64,000 bases of DNA from Prevotella sp. (GTDB lineage Bacteria > Bacteroidota > Bacteroidia > Bacteroidales > Bacteroidaceae), in NCBI GenBank assembly GCA_024697645.1, contig JAILFH010000113.1, positions 61,925-125,924 of the forward strand, written 5' to 3'. This document shows positions 16,343 to 26,713 of the stretch, piece after piece (position 1 is the stretch's first letter; each line of letters starts with the position of its first letter). The translations under genes were made by a program, and so were the position numbers. Below the pieces are notes generated by a model, which worked only from the letters and a program-made list of their open reading frames with translations, did no database searches and was not told the origin of the DNA.

Positions 16343-17347
16343 ATGAATAGGAAATTAATCATTACCGCCATTATTTTAGCCATTACCACATTCACTGCTA
16401 CAAAGGTTAAAAGCCAGATGAAAAGTCTGGATCCAATTGACACGACAAGTTGTGATGCGGGCTGGCTGTGGGAAATCAGCGGTAATGGATTGACTCAAAA
16501 ATCCTATCTCTTCGGCACCTGTCATTGGGGCATTTGTAGTTATACTTATGAGGATGTATTTGGATTTAGAGGTGTCGATGGAGCATTGTCGAATGTGAAG
16601 GCTATATACTTTGAAACAGATCTGACTGTTTCGAAACGATTGGCAGCCAAAGAGATAAGTATAGCCGAGTTCTTGGGATGCAACAATGATACGTTAGAAA
16701 GTGATTTGATGCCAGACGGTGTGAACTACGAAAGCCTTTTTGACAGCATTGCCCAATATCAAGAGGTGCATCAATTTCTGACGCAAAAGATGGGTGATGC
16801 AGAGTATTGGAAAAAAACGCCGATATATTGGTTTCATCATCTTTCTGGATATAATCTGGCAAAAGGATATTATGGTGTTCAAGCCGTAGAGGGGGTGTTA
16901 TCAACAGAAGCCGTTAAGCGGGATATTGAAATTGGTCAGTTGGAAGACCTGAAACAGCATGCTCAGTGGTTAAGTCGTCCCCATACAAGGCGGCAGCCAC
17001 TTGATATTCCCTTGAAGACCCAGGCCACAATGCTTTATATAGCCATCCACCACAATGAAGATAATCAAATGATAGAGCCTCTTAAGATAATTGCTATGGC
17101 ATATCTGGAGAATGATACCTGCTGTATGCACAACGTGTTGGAGAGCCAGAGAAAGAAATCCACGCTCAACAAAGAGGTCTTGCATACTTCGGCTATGAAT
17201 AAAGCATGGCTTCCCGTCATAGTACAGAATATCGCTCAGCGCCCTTGTATGATAGCAGTCGGCGCACGTCACCTGCTCGGCAGTAATTCACTGATAGCCA
17301 TGCTGCGTAAGAAAGGGTATACCGTAGAATCTGTAAAGAACAAATAA
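16343..17347 (+). CDS. TraB/GumN family protein, exported
   Basis: 334 residues with a signal peptide (LIITAIILAITTFTATKVKS). The family's first motif is seen as KSYLFGTCHWG, the middle glutamate region as AIYFETDL, and the C-terminal GxRH motif as IAVGARHLLG, so the usual conserved residues are present. TraB/GumN proteins form an erythromycin-esterase-like fold proposed to be metalloproteases, but the bacterial members have no settled function. It lies between the ppdK terminator and a long intergenic stretch and is probably on its own. AT content is higher than in ppdK. Confidence 0.88.
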   Translation: MNRKLIITAIILAITTFTATKVKSQMKSLDPIDTTSCDAGWLWEISGNGLTQKSYLFGTCHWGICSYTYEDVFGFRGVDGALSNVKAIYFETDLTVSKRLAAKEISIAEFLGCNNDTLESDLMPDGVNYESLFDSIAQYQEVHQFLTQKMGDAEYWKKTPIYWFHHLSGYNLAKGYYGVQAVEGVLSTEAVKRDIEIGQLEDLKQHAQWLSRPHTRRQPLDIPLKTQATMLYIAIHHNEDNQMIEPLKIIAMAYLENDTCCMHNVLESQRKKSTLNKEVLHTSAMNKAWLPVIVQNIAQRPCMIAVGARHLLGSNSLIAMLRKKGYTVESVKNK

Positions 17348-17558
17348 TCTCTACTGAACAAGCGGCTTGGTGAGAATAATGACATGGGTGTATATTAGAG
17401 ATAACGTTCACTGGGAAAAATGATTATAAATTTAGAAGGCAGAAATCCATCCATTTTTCTTATGGTTGAAGCGAGAATTGGAAAAATTTGGCTATAGAGT
17501 CCATTCTAATACTAAAGCAAACATATTTTGCATAAAAAAGAGAAAAGTGAATATAATA

Positions 17559-17590
17559 TTTGGTGGAATCCGATATTTTAGTTAATTTTG
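17559..17590 (+). promoter_or_regulatory. promoter with long leader before the 158-residue exported protein
   Basis: TTTG (17559-17562), 20 bp, TAATTTTG (17583-17590). The transcript would start near 17597, leaving about 240 nt before the ATG at 17840. That leader has a small GAAGAC/GTCTTC hairpin (17614-17630) and a longer imperfect palindrome around 17712-17736. The rest of 17348-17839 shows no gene. Confidence 0.65.
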
Positions 17591-17839
17591 CAGCAAATTG
17601 TTGAATGTGTTTGTGAAGACAAAGTCTTCAGAATATGTGAAACTTTAATAGTTAAAGATTGTGAGAATTAATGTCGATCAATTTAGTGTAAACCTTCAAA
17701 TGAACATATAATATAGAAAAGATTAATCTTCTATAAATCACGTTTGTAGTTGCTATTTTAATATAGTCAATTGGTGGTTATTACCAGTTAATCAGCCACC
17801 TAATTATTTCTAAATAATACATTAAAGAAAAATCAGAAA

Positions 17840-18316
17840 ATGAAGAGAATTGTATTGCTCATGAGTGTCTTTTTCTCTCTCTGTGCTATGGCACAGAACG
17901 ATGCGAAAGTGGGCACTGTTACTTTGGGCTTGCCTTATGATCAGGCAGTAACTGCTATTAAGGCTGAGTTTGGTGAACCCGTTAGTGCTTCTGCCGATGA
18001 ACTCGTCTATTCGAAGAAGACCTTCGAAGGCTACACATATGACGAAGTGAAGTTCCGCTTCAAGAACGGTAAGTTCAACGAGGCCCGTTTCTTTGCGAAG
18101 GTTGGTGCCAAGGGTGCTGCCCAGCGTAAGATGGAAGAAGTTGCAAAGAAAATGGGTCAGCGCTACAACCTTTCACGCGATATTGAGGAAGGTAACACTT
18201 GGTTCTACAAAGGTGGTCGCGCACCTGTTGGCGTAAGCCATCTGTTCACCATCTGCACCTATCCCAAGCAGGGTTCACATGGCGTTGAACTCCGTTATGG
18301 TCCTATCCGCTTCTAA
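17840..18316 (+). CDS. small exported protein, 158 residues
   Basis: A signal peptide (MKRIVLLMSVFFSLCAMAQ) leads a compact domain with GTVTLGLPYDQAVTAIKAEFGEP, a pattern seen in small periplasmic proteins of Bacteroidales. The mature part is rich in lysine and aromatic residues and may bind a ligand or protein, but I cannot name the family. It has a promoter some 240 bp upstream and well-biased codons, so it is expressed. A gap of 170 bp containing an inverted repeat separates it from the DUF3256 gene. Confidence 0.82.
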   Translation: MKRIVLLMSVFFSLCAMAQNDAKVGTVTLGLPYDQAVTAIKAEFGEPVSASADELVYSKKTFEGYTYDEVKFRFKNGKFNEARFFAKVGAKGAAQRKMEEVAKKMGQRYNLSRDIEEGNTWFYKGGRAPVGVSHLFTICTYPKQGSHGVELRYGPIRF

Positions 18317-18394
18317 GGGTAAGTGTAAGACTGCCCCAGTTCCTTGACGATAAGGTAGGGGAGGGTGGTATTTCCCTGAGAATTTCGACATTTC

Positions 18395-18460
18395 ATAACA
18401 ACTATCAGTTTTCACTATGGGCTCAGAAAGCCTGCAAAGTTGAGAGTTGATAGTTGTTAT
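18395..18460. repeat. 13-bp inverted repeat ATAACAACTATCA
   Basis: ATAACAACTATCA (18395-18407) and TGATAGTTGTTAT (18448-18460) enclose 40 bp whose flanks also pair partly. It may terminate the upstream transcript. It sits 28 bp before the DUF3256 start. Confidence 0.65.
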
Positions 18461-18488
18461 TATTCTTCAAATAATACGACGAATTTGC

Positions 18489-19124
18489 ATGACTAAGAGT
18501 CGGAATATATTTTTCATCGCAGTCCTGTTGTTCTTCAGTCAGGTTTCGTTTGCCGTTTCGGTGAAGGATGCCTTTACGACAATGCCTTCCCATATTGTTC
18601 CTCATCTTGATGAGAACAAACGAGTGGCACTAATCAACCTCTATGAACTGCAGTCGTCTGAAGGTTCCACTAACGCCCTTGACGGCGAGAGCATCATTGA
18701 TACACTTACGGCTGATTATCTGCTCTTGAAGGTAAGTTCCAGATCGGTGCTCGAGATGAAGTTGGTTCCGATGACTCAGGAGAATGTTGCCGACACGCTA
18801 ATCTGCGTTTCGCAGACCTATATGGGCGAGTGTGCAGAGTCGAAACTGAGTTTCTTCACTCGCAACTGGCAGCAACTCTCTGATACGATTTTCAAAGAGA
18901 AGGCGCTGTTGCTTCGTCCTGATACAATGTCAGAGGAGCGCTATCAGCAACTCCTTTCACAGATTCCACTCGTCCTTTGGCATGTTTCGTTGTCGGTTGA
19001 TAACACAATGGCAACTCTTACCCCCTCGCTGCCACTTGTGGCCATAGAGGACAAGGAAAAACTTGCCCCGCTTCTTATGCAAAGAAGTCTTAATTTGAAA
19101 GACTTAATATTTAAAAAGTTTTAA
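18489..19124 (+). CDS. DUF3256 family exported protein
   Basis: 211 residues from the ATG at 18489 (MTKSRNIFFIAVLLFFSQVSFA); the track start at 18447 falls in the inverted repeat and is rejected. A signal peptide is followed by a domain starting VKDAFTTMPSHIVPHLDENKR, typical of DUF3256, a Bacteroidales-restricted family of periplasmic proteins with unknown function. The protein ends in LNLKDLIFKKF. It is followed by a good terminator at 19225. Confidence 0.85.
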   Translation: MTKSRNIFFIAVLLFFSQVSFAVSVKDAFTTMPSHIVPHLDENKRVALINLYELQSSEGSTNALDGESIIDTLTADYLLLKVSSRSVLEMKLVPMTQENVADTLICVSQTYMGECAESKLSFFTRNWQQLSDTIFKEKALLLRPDTMSEERYQQLLSQIPLVLWHVSLSVDNTMATLTPSLPLVAIEDKEKLAPLLMQRSLNLKDLIFKKF

Positions 19125-19224
19125 ATTCTAGGAAAAATAGAAGTTGAAATGATGAAATAAACGAAATAAACACTACTTTTGCAGTGTGTTTTTCATGGTA
19201 TTAGATTATTAAGGTTAAGGAAAG

Positions 19225-19256
19225 ATTGGTTGTCGTGAGACAATCAATTTTTTTTG
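19225..19256 (+). terminator. Rho-independent terminator after the DUF3256 gene
   Basis: ATTGGTTGTC, loop GTGA, GACAATCAAT, then eight T. The remainder of 19125-19406 has no gene. Confidence 0.8.
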
Positions 19257-19406
19257 TTTATAACGGAAAAGCATTCAACAAAAGCGACAGATGCTTCGAA
19301 ACACCCATCGCTTTTATCCATTTGCCCTACAAATTCTATAAGGACTTTTGTTCTCTTTATCCTTCTTATTCAGACGTTTAGAAAAAATCTGAGGTTTTGA
19401 GAAATA

Positions 19407-20714
19407 TTAGTCAATCTCCTCATCAGCCTCATATCCGCCCATTTCTCGAATGGCGTTCTTGAGCATAGTGTATTGCTGATAGAGGTTGTTGACTGCTTCT
19501 TCACCTTGTGTGTAGTCGTGCATCGGGCTCTTTAGGAAGAAACTCAGGAATCGCTGGATTCCATAGCGTCCAGCACGAGCAGCCAAATCGCTTAACAGAC
19601 AAAGGTCGAGGCAGAGAGGTGCGGCCAGAATTGAGTCGCGGCAGAGGAAATTGATCTTAATCTGCATCGGATAACCCATCCAGCCAAAGATGTCGATGTT
19701 GTCCCAACCTTCTTTATTGTCATTGCGGGGAGGATAATAATTGATTCTTACCTTATGATAATAACCTTCGTAGAGGTCTGGCTGATTCTCTGCTTTCAGA
19801 ATAGTTTCCAGAGTCGAAAGTTTACTAACTTCCTTTGTGCGGAAATTATCGGGCTCATCCAGCACCAATCCGTCGCGGTTGCCCAAGATGTTTGTTGAGA
19901 ACCATCCATTCAGACCCAGACTGCGCACGCCGATGATTGGGGCAAAACCACTTTTAACAAGTGTTTGTCCTGTTTTGAAATCTTTACCGGCAATAGGCAT
20001 TTTGGTTTTCTCTGCCATTTCCCACATAGCAGGAATATCGACAGTTGTGTTCGGAGCACCCATAATGAATGGAGCACCTTCTGCCAAAGCAGCATAGGCA
20101 TAGCACATGGAAGGGGCAATGTGTACGCGGTCGTCTGCTTTCATTGCGGCTTCCAGATCAGCCAATGTTCCGTGCACTTTCTCATCCACTGGAACGTAGA
20201 TTTCCGTTGATGCAGCCCAAAGAACAACGATTCGTTCACAACCCTTTTCCTGTTTGAAACGGCGAATATCTTCACGAAGTGATTCAACCATTTCCCAACG
20301 GGTGATGTTTCCTTTCACATTGTCACCGTCCAGACGCTTTGCATAGTTCTTATCGAATGCAGCCTTCATCGGAACAATTTGTTCCAATTCGTCGCGAACA
20401 GGCTCAATGTCCTTTTCCTTGAGAACTTCAGCATACATGGCTGCCTGATAGGCGTTTTGTGGGTAGACATCCCAACATCCGAAAACACAATCTTCCAGCC
20501 TGGCAAGGGGAACAATCTCTCCAATCGGCAGATATTGCTTCTTGTCGCCTTTGCCCACACGAATCTTGTCGTATTGCGTCATTGAACCAACGGGCTTGGC
20601 AAGTCCCTTGCGAGCCATTAGTACACCAGTCATGAATGTTGTGGAAACTGCTCCGCAACCTACGACTAAAATTCCCAATTTGCCATTTGCTGGCTTTACG
20701 GTTTCTTGTCTCAT
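19407..20714 (-). CDS. inositol-3-phosphate synthase (myo-inositol-1-phosphate synthase)
   Basis: 435 residues. It makes 1D-myo-inositol 3-phosphate from glucose 6-phosphate using bound NAD. The Rossmann start GILVVGCGAVSTTFMTG (about residue 13) and the MTQYDKIRVG and RNDNKEGWDNID regions identify the group. In Bacteroidales this enzyme feeds phosphatidylinositol and inositol sphingolipid synthesis. It stands alone on the minus strand with a promoter box at 20849-20856 and a leader of about 130 nt. The gene is complete and codon use is like its neighbours. Confidence 0.95.
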   Translation of the reverse strand: MRQETVKPANGKLGILVVGCGAVSTTFMTGVLMARKGLAKPVGSMTQYDKIRVGKGDKKQYLPIGEIVPLARLEDCVFGCWDVYPQNAYQAAMYAEVLKEKDIEPVRDELEQIVPMKAAFDKNYAKRLDGDNVKGNITRWEMVESLREDIRRFKQEKGCERIVVLWAASTEIYVPVDEKVHGTLADLEAAMKADDRVHIAPSMCYAYAALAEGAPFIMGAPNTTVDIPAMWEMAEKTKMPIAGKDFKTGQTLVKSGFAPIIGVRSLGLNGWFSTNILGNRDGLVLDEPDNFRTKEVSKLSTLETILKAENQPDLYEGYYHKVRINYYPPRNDNKEGWDNIDIFGWMGYPMQIKINFLCRDSILAAPLCLDLCLLSDLAARAGRYGIQRFLSFFLKSPMHDYTQGEEAVNNLYQQYTMLKNAIREMGGYEADEEID

Positions 20715-21145
20715 TTGATTGTAATTAGTTGATTAATAAGTAATTTATTCGATTTTCTAAATTTTATCTTGAATTGATTGTTATAGTTAATATGTTGATT
20801 TTTTTATGGAAAAAGATATTATTAGTTTTATTATCCTTAAAATCGAGGCAAAGGTAGGAAATAAAAAGGTGAATATATGTAAATTGTTATTTCATTTAAG
20901 ATTTTTTATACTATTTGTTATTATTTTGTTGGCTTAAACAATAATCTGTAAGATTCTTCTATTACATTATTATATATAACCTAAATTTTGAATGCTCTGC
21001 TCCCTTAGGAATAGAGTCCTCCAAAAATCAGGGTAAAACCTCAAAAACTTGCAAATTGCTTGAGAAGTTTTTTAGGTAGAAATAGTGGGAAGTTAATAAT
21101 ATATTAGTACAACCAATTGAACTGGTACAACTTATGAATAGATAA
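20715..21145. other. 431-bp AT-rich spacer with one promoter box
   Basis: The minus-strand TACCTTTG at 20849-20856 is the only clear signal and should drive the inositol-phosphate synthase. A short imperfect palindrome near 21112-21128 may end the ispE transcript. No gene seen. Confidence 0.5.
20849..20856 (-). promoter_or_regulatory. -7 box for inositol-3-phosphate synthase
   Basis: TACCTTTG on the minus strand fits TAnnTTTG; the -33 element is weak. Confidence 0.55.
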
Positions 21146-21985
21146 TTATAGTTGTGCCGTAAATGTGAAATCAGAGGGGAAGAGGGTGTTGATGTCGTGG
21201 GGTTCTTCTTTGAAAATGCCGAAGAGGGCACTACCACTTCCACTCATCTGAGCATAGCAGGCACCAGCATCATAGAGTTGTTGCTTGATAGCTGCCAAAC
21301 GGGGATGAATGGCGAAGACCGGAGCCTCGAAGTCATTGATAAGTTCATCACGCCAAGTGGTAATGGGCTGGCGAACAATATCGCGGCAACTCTTTGTAGG
21401 CTGACAGGGCTTAATAGAAGCGTAAGCATCTCGAGTGGAAACAGCAATGTCAGGTTTCACTATAGCAATATAATAACCATGTAGGTTGCCGTGAGGGCCA
21501 TCAACTGGCACAAGAACGTCACCAATACCTGTAGCAAAAGAGGGTTCGGCTGTGATGAAGAAGGCGCAGTCGGCTCCAAGTTGGGCAGCATAGCGTTCCA
21601 TTTCTGCATTGCCGATATTCAGGCGACATTGCTCATCAAGCAGCCTGATCATGTAGGCGCAGTCGCTGGAACCTCCTCCGAGTCCTGCCTGCATGGGAAT
21701 GTGCTTGAAAAGGTGAGCATGTAAGCGGGGCAAGTTGAAATCACGGCTAAGCAGATTGTATGCCCTTACCACAAGATTGTTCTCTTCATCACAATCCATT
21801 GCGGCTCCTGTCACCTTCAGGTCGCAGCCTGCCTCAGAAGGGAACTGGTCGTCCATTGGACAAACTTCGAGGGTGTCGAAGAGGGGAATAGGGTAGAATA
21901 CGGTTTCAAGATTGTGGTAGCCATCTGGACGTCGGGAAACGATGTTCAGACCGAGATTAATCTTTGCACATGGAAACGTAATCAT
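21146..21985 (-). CDS. ispE: 4-(cytidine 5'-diphospho)-2-C-methyl-D-erythritol kinase
   Basis: 279 residues from MITFPCAKINLGL. The track's upstream ATG at 22018 is inside the promoter box (22016-22023), so the later start is chosen. IspE phosphorylates CDP-methylerythritol in the MEP isoprenoid pathway. The GHMP-kinase pattern is clear: AKINLGLNI at the N-terminus, the ATP loop PMQAGLGGGSSDCA (about residue 90) and MSGSGSALFG at the C-terminus. It is divergent from dnaB, with about 70 bp between the two promoter boxes. Confidence 0.96.
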   Translation of the reverse strand: MITFPCAKINLGLNIVSRRPDGYHNLETVFYPIPLFDTLEVCPMDDQFPSEAGCDLKVTGAAMDCDEENNLVVRAYNLLSRDFNLPRLHAHLFKHIPMQAGLGGGSSDCAYMIRLLDEQCRLNIGNAEMERYAAQLGADCAFFITAEPSFATGIGDVLVPVDGPHGNLHGYYIAIVKPDIAVSTRDAYASIKPCQPTKSCRDIVRQPITTWRDELINDFEAPVFAIHPRLAAIKQQLYDAGACYAQMSGSGSALFGIFKEEPHDINTLFPSDFTFTAQL

Positions 21986-22015
21986 AGATGCTTGACATTT
22001 ATTTTGATTCAACTG

Positions 22016-22023
22016 CAAAATTA
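22016..22023 (-). promoter_or_regulatory. -7 box for ispE
   Basis: TAATTTTG on the minus strand; start near 22009 gives a 24-nt leader before the ATG at 21985 and excludes the longer ORF-track start. Confidence 0.6.
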
Positions 22024-22086
22024 CTAAAAAAATGCGAATCTTAAAAAAATCTTTTCACTTTAACCTTTTTACGATAAACTTTTTCG

Positions 22087-22094
22087 TATCTTTG
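22087..22094 (+). promoter_or_regulatory. -7 box for dnaB
   Basis: TATCTTTG fits TAnnTTTG, 32 bp before the dnaB ATG. The -33 region is only T-rich. Confidence 0.6.
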
Positions 22095-22125
22095 CAGAAC
22101 ATTTCCTAAAAAATAAAACCCAAAT

Positions 22126-23637
22126 ATGGCACAAAATAACGGTAACACTTCTAATAATAGGGGACATCGCACATCACCGATAGATCCTGCGTATGCTCAT
22201 CTGCAACCTCAGGCCCTCGATATCGAACGTGTGGTGTTGGGTGCTCTGATGATTGACAAGGATGCTTTTTCGATTGTGGCAGAGATTGTCCGCCCCGAAA
22301 CATTCTATGAGCCGCGTAATCAGAAAATCTATAAGGCAATTCAGACGCTGAATATGAGCGAAAAGCCTGTGGACTTCATGACGGTCATAGAGGAACTGAA
22401 GCATCAGGGAGACCTTGATGACGTGGGAGGACCTAACTATATCATGGAGTTGACGCAGCATGTGGCTTCGTCGGCCCATATAGAATATCACGCCCATATT
22501 ATTCATCAGAAATTCCTGGCTCGACAACTGATTTCCTTCACCGGCAGAATCCAGGAAATGGCTTATGACGAGACGCTTGACCCAGATGTGCTGATGCAGG
22601 AGGCGGAAGGTCAACTCTTTGAGATTTCGCAGAAGAATATGAAGAGCGATTTCACGCAGATTGATCCCGTCATCAGGCAGGCAACCGACATTCTGAAGAT
22701 TGCAGCCCAGAACGAGGGAGGCATGACCGGTATTCCAACTGGATATTCGAAACTCGACGAGATGACCAGTGGTTGGCAGGACAGTGATCTGGTGATTATT
22801 GCAGGTCGTCCGGCTATGGGTAAGACTTCGTTTGCCTTGTCGCTTGCTAAGAATATTGCTGTTGACTATCGTAAGCCAATAGCATTGTTCTCGCTTGAAA
22901 TGAACAATGTGCAGTTGGCCCAGCGACTCATCTCAAACGTCTGTGAGATTCCTGGACAGAAGATTCTGAGTGGTCAGTTGTCTGATGATGAATGGAGTCG
23001 TTTCGACCGAAATATCAACAAGTTGTATGGCTCACCTATTTTTATTGATGATACACCAGGCCTCTCTGTTTTCGAGTTGCGTACAAAGGCTCGCCGACTG
23101 GTTAGGGAGAAGGGCGTGAAGATTATCATGATTGACTATCTGCAGTTGATGAATGCCAATGGTATGCGCTTTGGTAACCGTCAGGAAGAGGTGTCAACTA
23201 TCTCGCGTTCACTGAAGGGATTGGCCAAGGAGTTGAATATTCCAATCTTGGCATTGTCGCAGTTGAATCGTGGTGTGGAAGGCCGAGAAGGTCTTGAGGG
23301 TAAGCGTCCGCAGTTGAGTGATTTGCGTGAATCTGGAGCCATTGAGCAGGATGCAGATATGGTGCTCTTCGTGCATAGACCAGAATATTATCGTATCTTC
23401 CAGGACGAGCATGGTAATGATCTTCACGGCATTGCCCAGATTCTGATAGCCAAGCACCGTAAGGGTGGTACGGGTGATGTGAACCTGCGATTCCGCGGAG
23501 AGTTCACTCGTTTTGAAGACCCAAGCGATCAGCCACTGCCTCTGATTACGCCAACAGGTGGTGAGATTCTGGGCAGCAAGATGAACGACGATGATCCCTT
23601 TGGCGCTGCACCACCTATCACAGACGCAGGGTTTTAA
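22126..23637 (+). CDS. dnaB: replicative DNA helicase
   Basis: 503 residues. The N-terminal DnaB domain (about 25-125) is followed by the RecA-like motor: Walker A AGRPAMGKTSFALS (about residue 227), Walker B IIMIDYLQLM, the sensor-like LALSQLNRGVEGR, and LRESGAIEQDADMV. It unwinds the duplex at the replication fork as a hexamer. No intein interrupts it. The C-terminal tail (GSKMNDDDPFGAAPPITDAGF) is short and low in structure. It is complete, with its own promoter, and is followed by the leuA promoter. Confidence 0.98.
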   Translation: MAQNNGNTSNNRGHRTSPIDPAYAHLQPQALDIERVVLGALMIDKDAFSIVAEIVRPETFYEPRNQKIYKAIQTLNMSEKPVDFMTVIEELKHQGDLDDVGGPNYIMELTQHVASSAHIEYHAHIIHQKFLARQLISFTGRIQEMAYDETLDPDVLMQEAEGQLFEISQKNMKSDFTQIDPVIRQATDILKIAAQNEGGMTGIPTGYSKLDEMTSGWQDSDLVIIAGRPAMGKTSFALSLAKNIAVDYRKPIALFSLEMNNVQLAQRLISNVCEIPGQKILSGQLSDDEWSRFDRNINKLYGSPIFIDDTPGLSVFELRTKARRLVREKGVKIIMIDYLQLMNANGMRFGNRQEEVSTISRSLKGLAKELNIPILALSQLNRGVEGREGLEGKRPQLSDLRESGAIEQDADMVLFVHRPEYYRIFQDEHGNDLHGIAQILIAKHRKGGTGDVNLRFRGEFTRFEDPSDQPLPLITPTGGEILGSKMNDDDPFGAAPPITDAGF

Positions 23638-23689
23638 CATAATAAAAATTCGAATCCGTAAGTAAAAAAGTTAAATTGCTTTCAAAATG

Positions 23690-23721
23690 TTTGCGGATGT
23701 CGAAATTTATTTATAACTTTG
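23690..23721 (+). promoter_or_regulatory. leuACDB promoter
   Basis: TTTG (23690-23693), 20 bp, TAACTTTG (23714-23721); start near 23728, so the leader is only about 23 nt. There is no room for a leader peptide or T-box attenuator. Confidence 0.8.
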
Positions 23722-23750
23722 CGCCTTCGTATAGTTATTAGTATGATTTT

Positions 23751-25247
23751 ATGAGTGAAAGATTGTTTATTTTCGACACAACACTTCGGGATGGCGAACA
23801 GGTACCAGGGTGCCAATTGAACACAATTGAAAAGATTCAGGTTGCCCGCCAGTTGGAACAACTTGGAGTGGATGTGATTGAAGCAGGATTCCCTATTTCT
23901 AGTCCTGGTGACTACCATTCTGTGATTGAAATTTCAAAGGCAGTGACGTGGCCAACGATTTGTGCGTTGACTCGTGCTGTGGAGAAAGACATCGATGTGG
24001 CTTTTGAGTCGTTGCAGTATGCCAAGCGGAAACGCATACACACTGGTATAGGAACGAGTGACTCACACATCAAGTATAAATTTAATAGTACGCGCGAGGA
24101 GATTATCGAACGTGCTGTTGCTGCTGTGAAATACGCAAAGCGCTATGTTGAGGATGTTGAGTTCTATGCTGAGGATGCTGGCCGTACCGACAATGAATAC
24201 CTTGCCCGTGTGGTGGAGGCTGTTGTGAAGGCTGGTGCTACAGTTGTGAACATTCCCGATACTACGGGCTACTGTCTGCCAGAGGAATACGGCGCAAAGA
24301 TTAAGTATCTGATGGAGCATGTTGATGGCATTCACAAAGCCATTATCTCTACTCATTGCCACAACGACCTGGGTATGGCTACTGCGAATACGTTCAGTGG
24401 TGTGATGAATGGGGCACGACAGGTAGAAGTGACAGTGAATGGTATTGGCGAACGTGCTGGTAATACCTCGCTTGAAGAGATTGCGATGATTCTGAAGTGC
24501 CATCGTCATTTGAATATCGACACCAATATCAACACAACGAAGATCTATCCAATTTCGCGCATGGTGTCGAGTCTGATGAACATGCCTGTTCAGCCCAATA
24601 AGGCCATCGTGGGTCGCAATGCATTTGCCCATTCAAGTGGTATTCATCAGGATGGTGTGCTGAAGAATGTTGAGACCTATGAGATTATTGATCCCAAGGA
24701 TATTGGACTCGATGACAACTCAATCGTACTCACAGCCCGTTCTGGCCGTGCTGCACTGAAGTATCGTCTCCACGTGAATGGTGTAGACATCAGTGAGGAG
24801 AAACTCGACAAGATATACGAGAAGTTCCTGGCACTGGCTGACAAGAAGAAGGAGATTGGCGATGCCGACATCCTGATGCTGGCTGGAGCCGACACTGCAG
24901 ATGCACATGCCGTGAAACTCGACTTCCTGCAGGTGACAACTGGTATGGGCGTGAAAAGTGTGGCAAGCATCGGACTCGATATCAGTGGCCAGAAGTTCGA
25001 GGCTGCTTCTACGGGTAATGGTCCTGTGGATGCTGCCATCAAGGCCTTGAAGAAGATTATCCTGAAGCAGATGACGCTGAAGGAATTCACCATACAGGCT
25101 ATCTCGAAGGGCTCTGACGACGTGGGTAAGGTTCACATGCAGGTGGAGTACGACGGTCAGTTGTACTATGGCTTCGGAGCCAACACCGACATTGTGACTG
25201 CCAGTGTCGAGGCCTATATAGATTGTATCAACAAGTTTAAGAAATAA
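23751..25247 (+). CDS. leuA: 2-isopropylmalate synthase
   Basis: 498 residues. It condenses acetyl-CoA with 2-oxoisovalerate, the first step of leucine synthesis. The N-terminal barrel shows [14 protein letters not shown] and [11 protein letters not shown] (metal-binding), with [16 protein letters not shown] further on. The C-terminal LeuA allosteric domain (about 360-498) is present and includes [16 protein letters not shown] and the [12 protein letters not shown] pattern, so leucine feedback is likely. First gene of leuA-leuC-leuD-leuB; leuC follows after 2 bp. Confidence 0.97.
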   Translation: MSERLFIFDTTLRDGEQVPGCQLNTIEKIQVARQLEQLGVDVIEAGFPISSPGDYHSVIEISKAVTWPTICALTRAVEKDIDVAFESLQYAKRKRIHTGIGTSDSHIKYKFNSTREEIIERAVAAVKYAKRYVEDVEFYAEDAGRTDNEYLARVVEAVVKAGATVVNIPDTTGYCLPEEYGAKIKYLMEHVDGIHKAIISTHCHNDLGMATANTFSGVMNGARQVEVTVNGIGERAGNTSLEEIAMILKCHRHLNIDTNINTTKIYPISRMVSSLMNMPVQPNKAIVGRNAFAHSSGIHQDGVLKNVETYEIIDPKDIGLDDNSIVLTARSGRAALKYRLHVNGVDISEEKLDKIYEKFLALADKKKEIGDADILMLAGADTADAHAVKLDFLQVTTGMGVKSVASIGLDISGQKFEAASTGNGPVDAAIKALKKIILKQMTLKEFTIQAISKGSDDVGKVHMQVEYDGQLYYGFGANTDIVTASVEAYIDCINKFKK

Positions 25248-25249
25248 GT

Positions 25250-26641
25250 ATGAATACGTTATTCGATAAGATTTGGGACCGCCATGTTGTACAGCAACTT
25301 GAAGGCGGACTCAACCAACTTTATATTGACCGGCTCTATGCTCACGAGGTGACATCGCCTCAGGCATTTGCAGGTATGAGGGCAAGAGGTCTTCGTTGTT
25401 TCCGTCCAGAGCAGATTATCTGTATGCCTGACCACAACACCCAGACCCACGATCAGGATCAGCCTATTGCAGATCCCGTATCGCGCACTCAGGTGGAAAT
25501 GCTCGAAAAGAATTGCGAGGAGTTTGGTTTGACTCACTTCGCCATGAATACAAAGGACAATGGAATTGTTCACGTAGTAGGACCGGAAAAAGGTCTTTCG
25601 CTGCCGGGAATGACGATTGTCTGTGGTGACTCCCACACGAGCACTCATGGTGCAATGGGAGCCGTTGCCTTTGGCATTGGTACAAGTGAGGTGGAGATGG
25701 TGATGGCTTCGCAGTGTATTCTGCAGCAGAAGCCCAAGTCGATGCGGATAACTGTCAATGGAATATTGGGTCCGTGTGTAACGGCTAAGGATGTGGCTCT
25801 CTATCTGATGAGCCAGTTGAGTACATCGGGTGCTACGGGCTATTTCGTTGAATATGCCGGTAGTGCTGTGGAAAGTTTGTCAATGGAAGGCAGACTTACG
25901 CTTTGTAACCTCTCTATCGAGATGGGAGCCCGTGGTGGATTCGTTGCCCCAGATGAGGTGACATTCGAATATCTCCGCAACCGCGAGTATGCTCCAAAGG
26001 GTGAGGAATGGGACAAGGCCGTAGCTTATTGGCGCACACTTCGTAGTGGTGATGATGCAGTTTTTGATCGCGAATTGACATTCCATGCTGCAGATATTGA
26101 ACCCCGCATTACCTATGGAACTAATCCCGGGATGGGAATTGGTATTACGGAGACCATTCCCACGCTGGATATGATTCCTGCAATGGGACAGGCTTCGTTC
26201 AAGAAGAGCCTGCAATACATGGGATTCGAACCTGGCGAGAAACTGCTCGGTCATCCTGTCGACTATGTGTTCCTGGGTGCATGTACCAATGGCCGCATAG
26301 AGGACTTCAGGGCATTTGCTTCCTTTGTCAAGGGAAAGCAGAAGGCTGAGGGCGTTGTTGCCTGGCTTGTTCCAGGTTCATGGCTGGTACGTAAGCAGAT
26401 AGAGGATGAAGGTCTGGATAAGATTCTGCAGGCAGCAGGATTTGAAATTCGACAGCCTGGATGCTCTGCCTGTCTGGCCATGAACGACGATAAGGTTCCT
26501 GCTGGTAAACTCAGTGTCTCTACGAGCAATCGAAATTTTGAGGGACGACAGGGACCAGGCTCGCGCACCATTCTGGCAAGTCCGCTTGTTGCTGCTGCTG
26601 CAGCCATCACAGGTGTCATCAGTGATCCGAGAGAGATGTAA
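25250..26641 (+). CDS. leuC: 3-isopropylmalate dehydratase large subunit
   Basis: 463 residues. With LeuD it isomerises 2- to 3-isopropylmalate. The aconitase-type signatures are [20 protein letters not shown] (about residue 127) and three 4Fe-4S cysteines in [13 protein letters not shown] and [11 protein letters not shown]. The gene starts 2 bp after leuA stops, so translation is probably coupled. Complete and well conserved. Confidence 0.97.
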   Translation: MNTLFDKIWDRHVVQQLEGGLNQLYIDRLYAHEVTSPQAFAGMRARGLRCFRPEQIICMPDHNTQTHDQDQPIADPVSRTQVEMLEKNCEEFGLTHFAMNTKDNGIVHVVGPEKGLSLPGMTIVCGDSHTSTHGAMGAVAFGIGTSEVEMVMASQCILQQKPKSMRITVNGILGPCVTAKDVALYLMSQLSTSGATGYFVEYAGSAVESLSMEGRLTLCNLSIEMGARGGFVAPDEVTFEYLRNREYAPKGEEWDKAVAYWRTLRSGDDAVFDRELTFHAADIEPRITYGTNPGMGIGITETIPTLDMIPAMGQASFKKSLQYMGFEPGEKLLGHPVDYVFLGACTNGRIEDFRAFASFVKGKQKAEGVVAWLVPGSWLVRKQIEDEGLDKILQAAGFEIRQPGCSACLAMNDDKVPAGKLSVSTSNRNFEGRQGPGSRTILASPLVAAAAAITGVISDPREM

Positions 26642-26713
26642 ATTGTTTTCTAAAAACGTAAATTATCAGGAATGAGTCTGATTGTTTCCTGAAACGAAAA
26701 ATGTTTGGATGAT

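Noticed and set aside
23594-23750. Possible leucine leader peptide or T-box before leuA
   Set aside because: The promoter lies only about 23 nt before the ATG, leaving no room for an attenuator.
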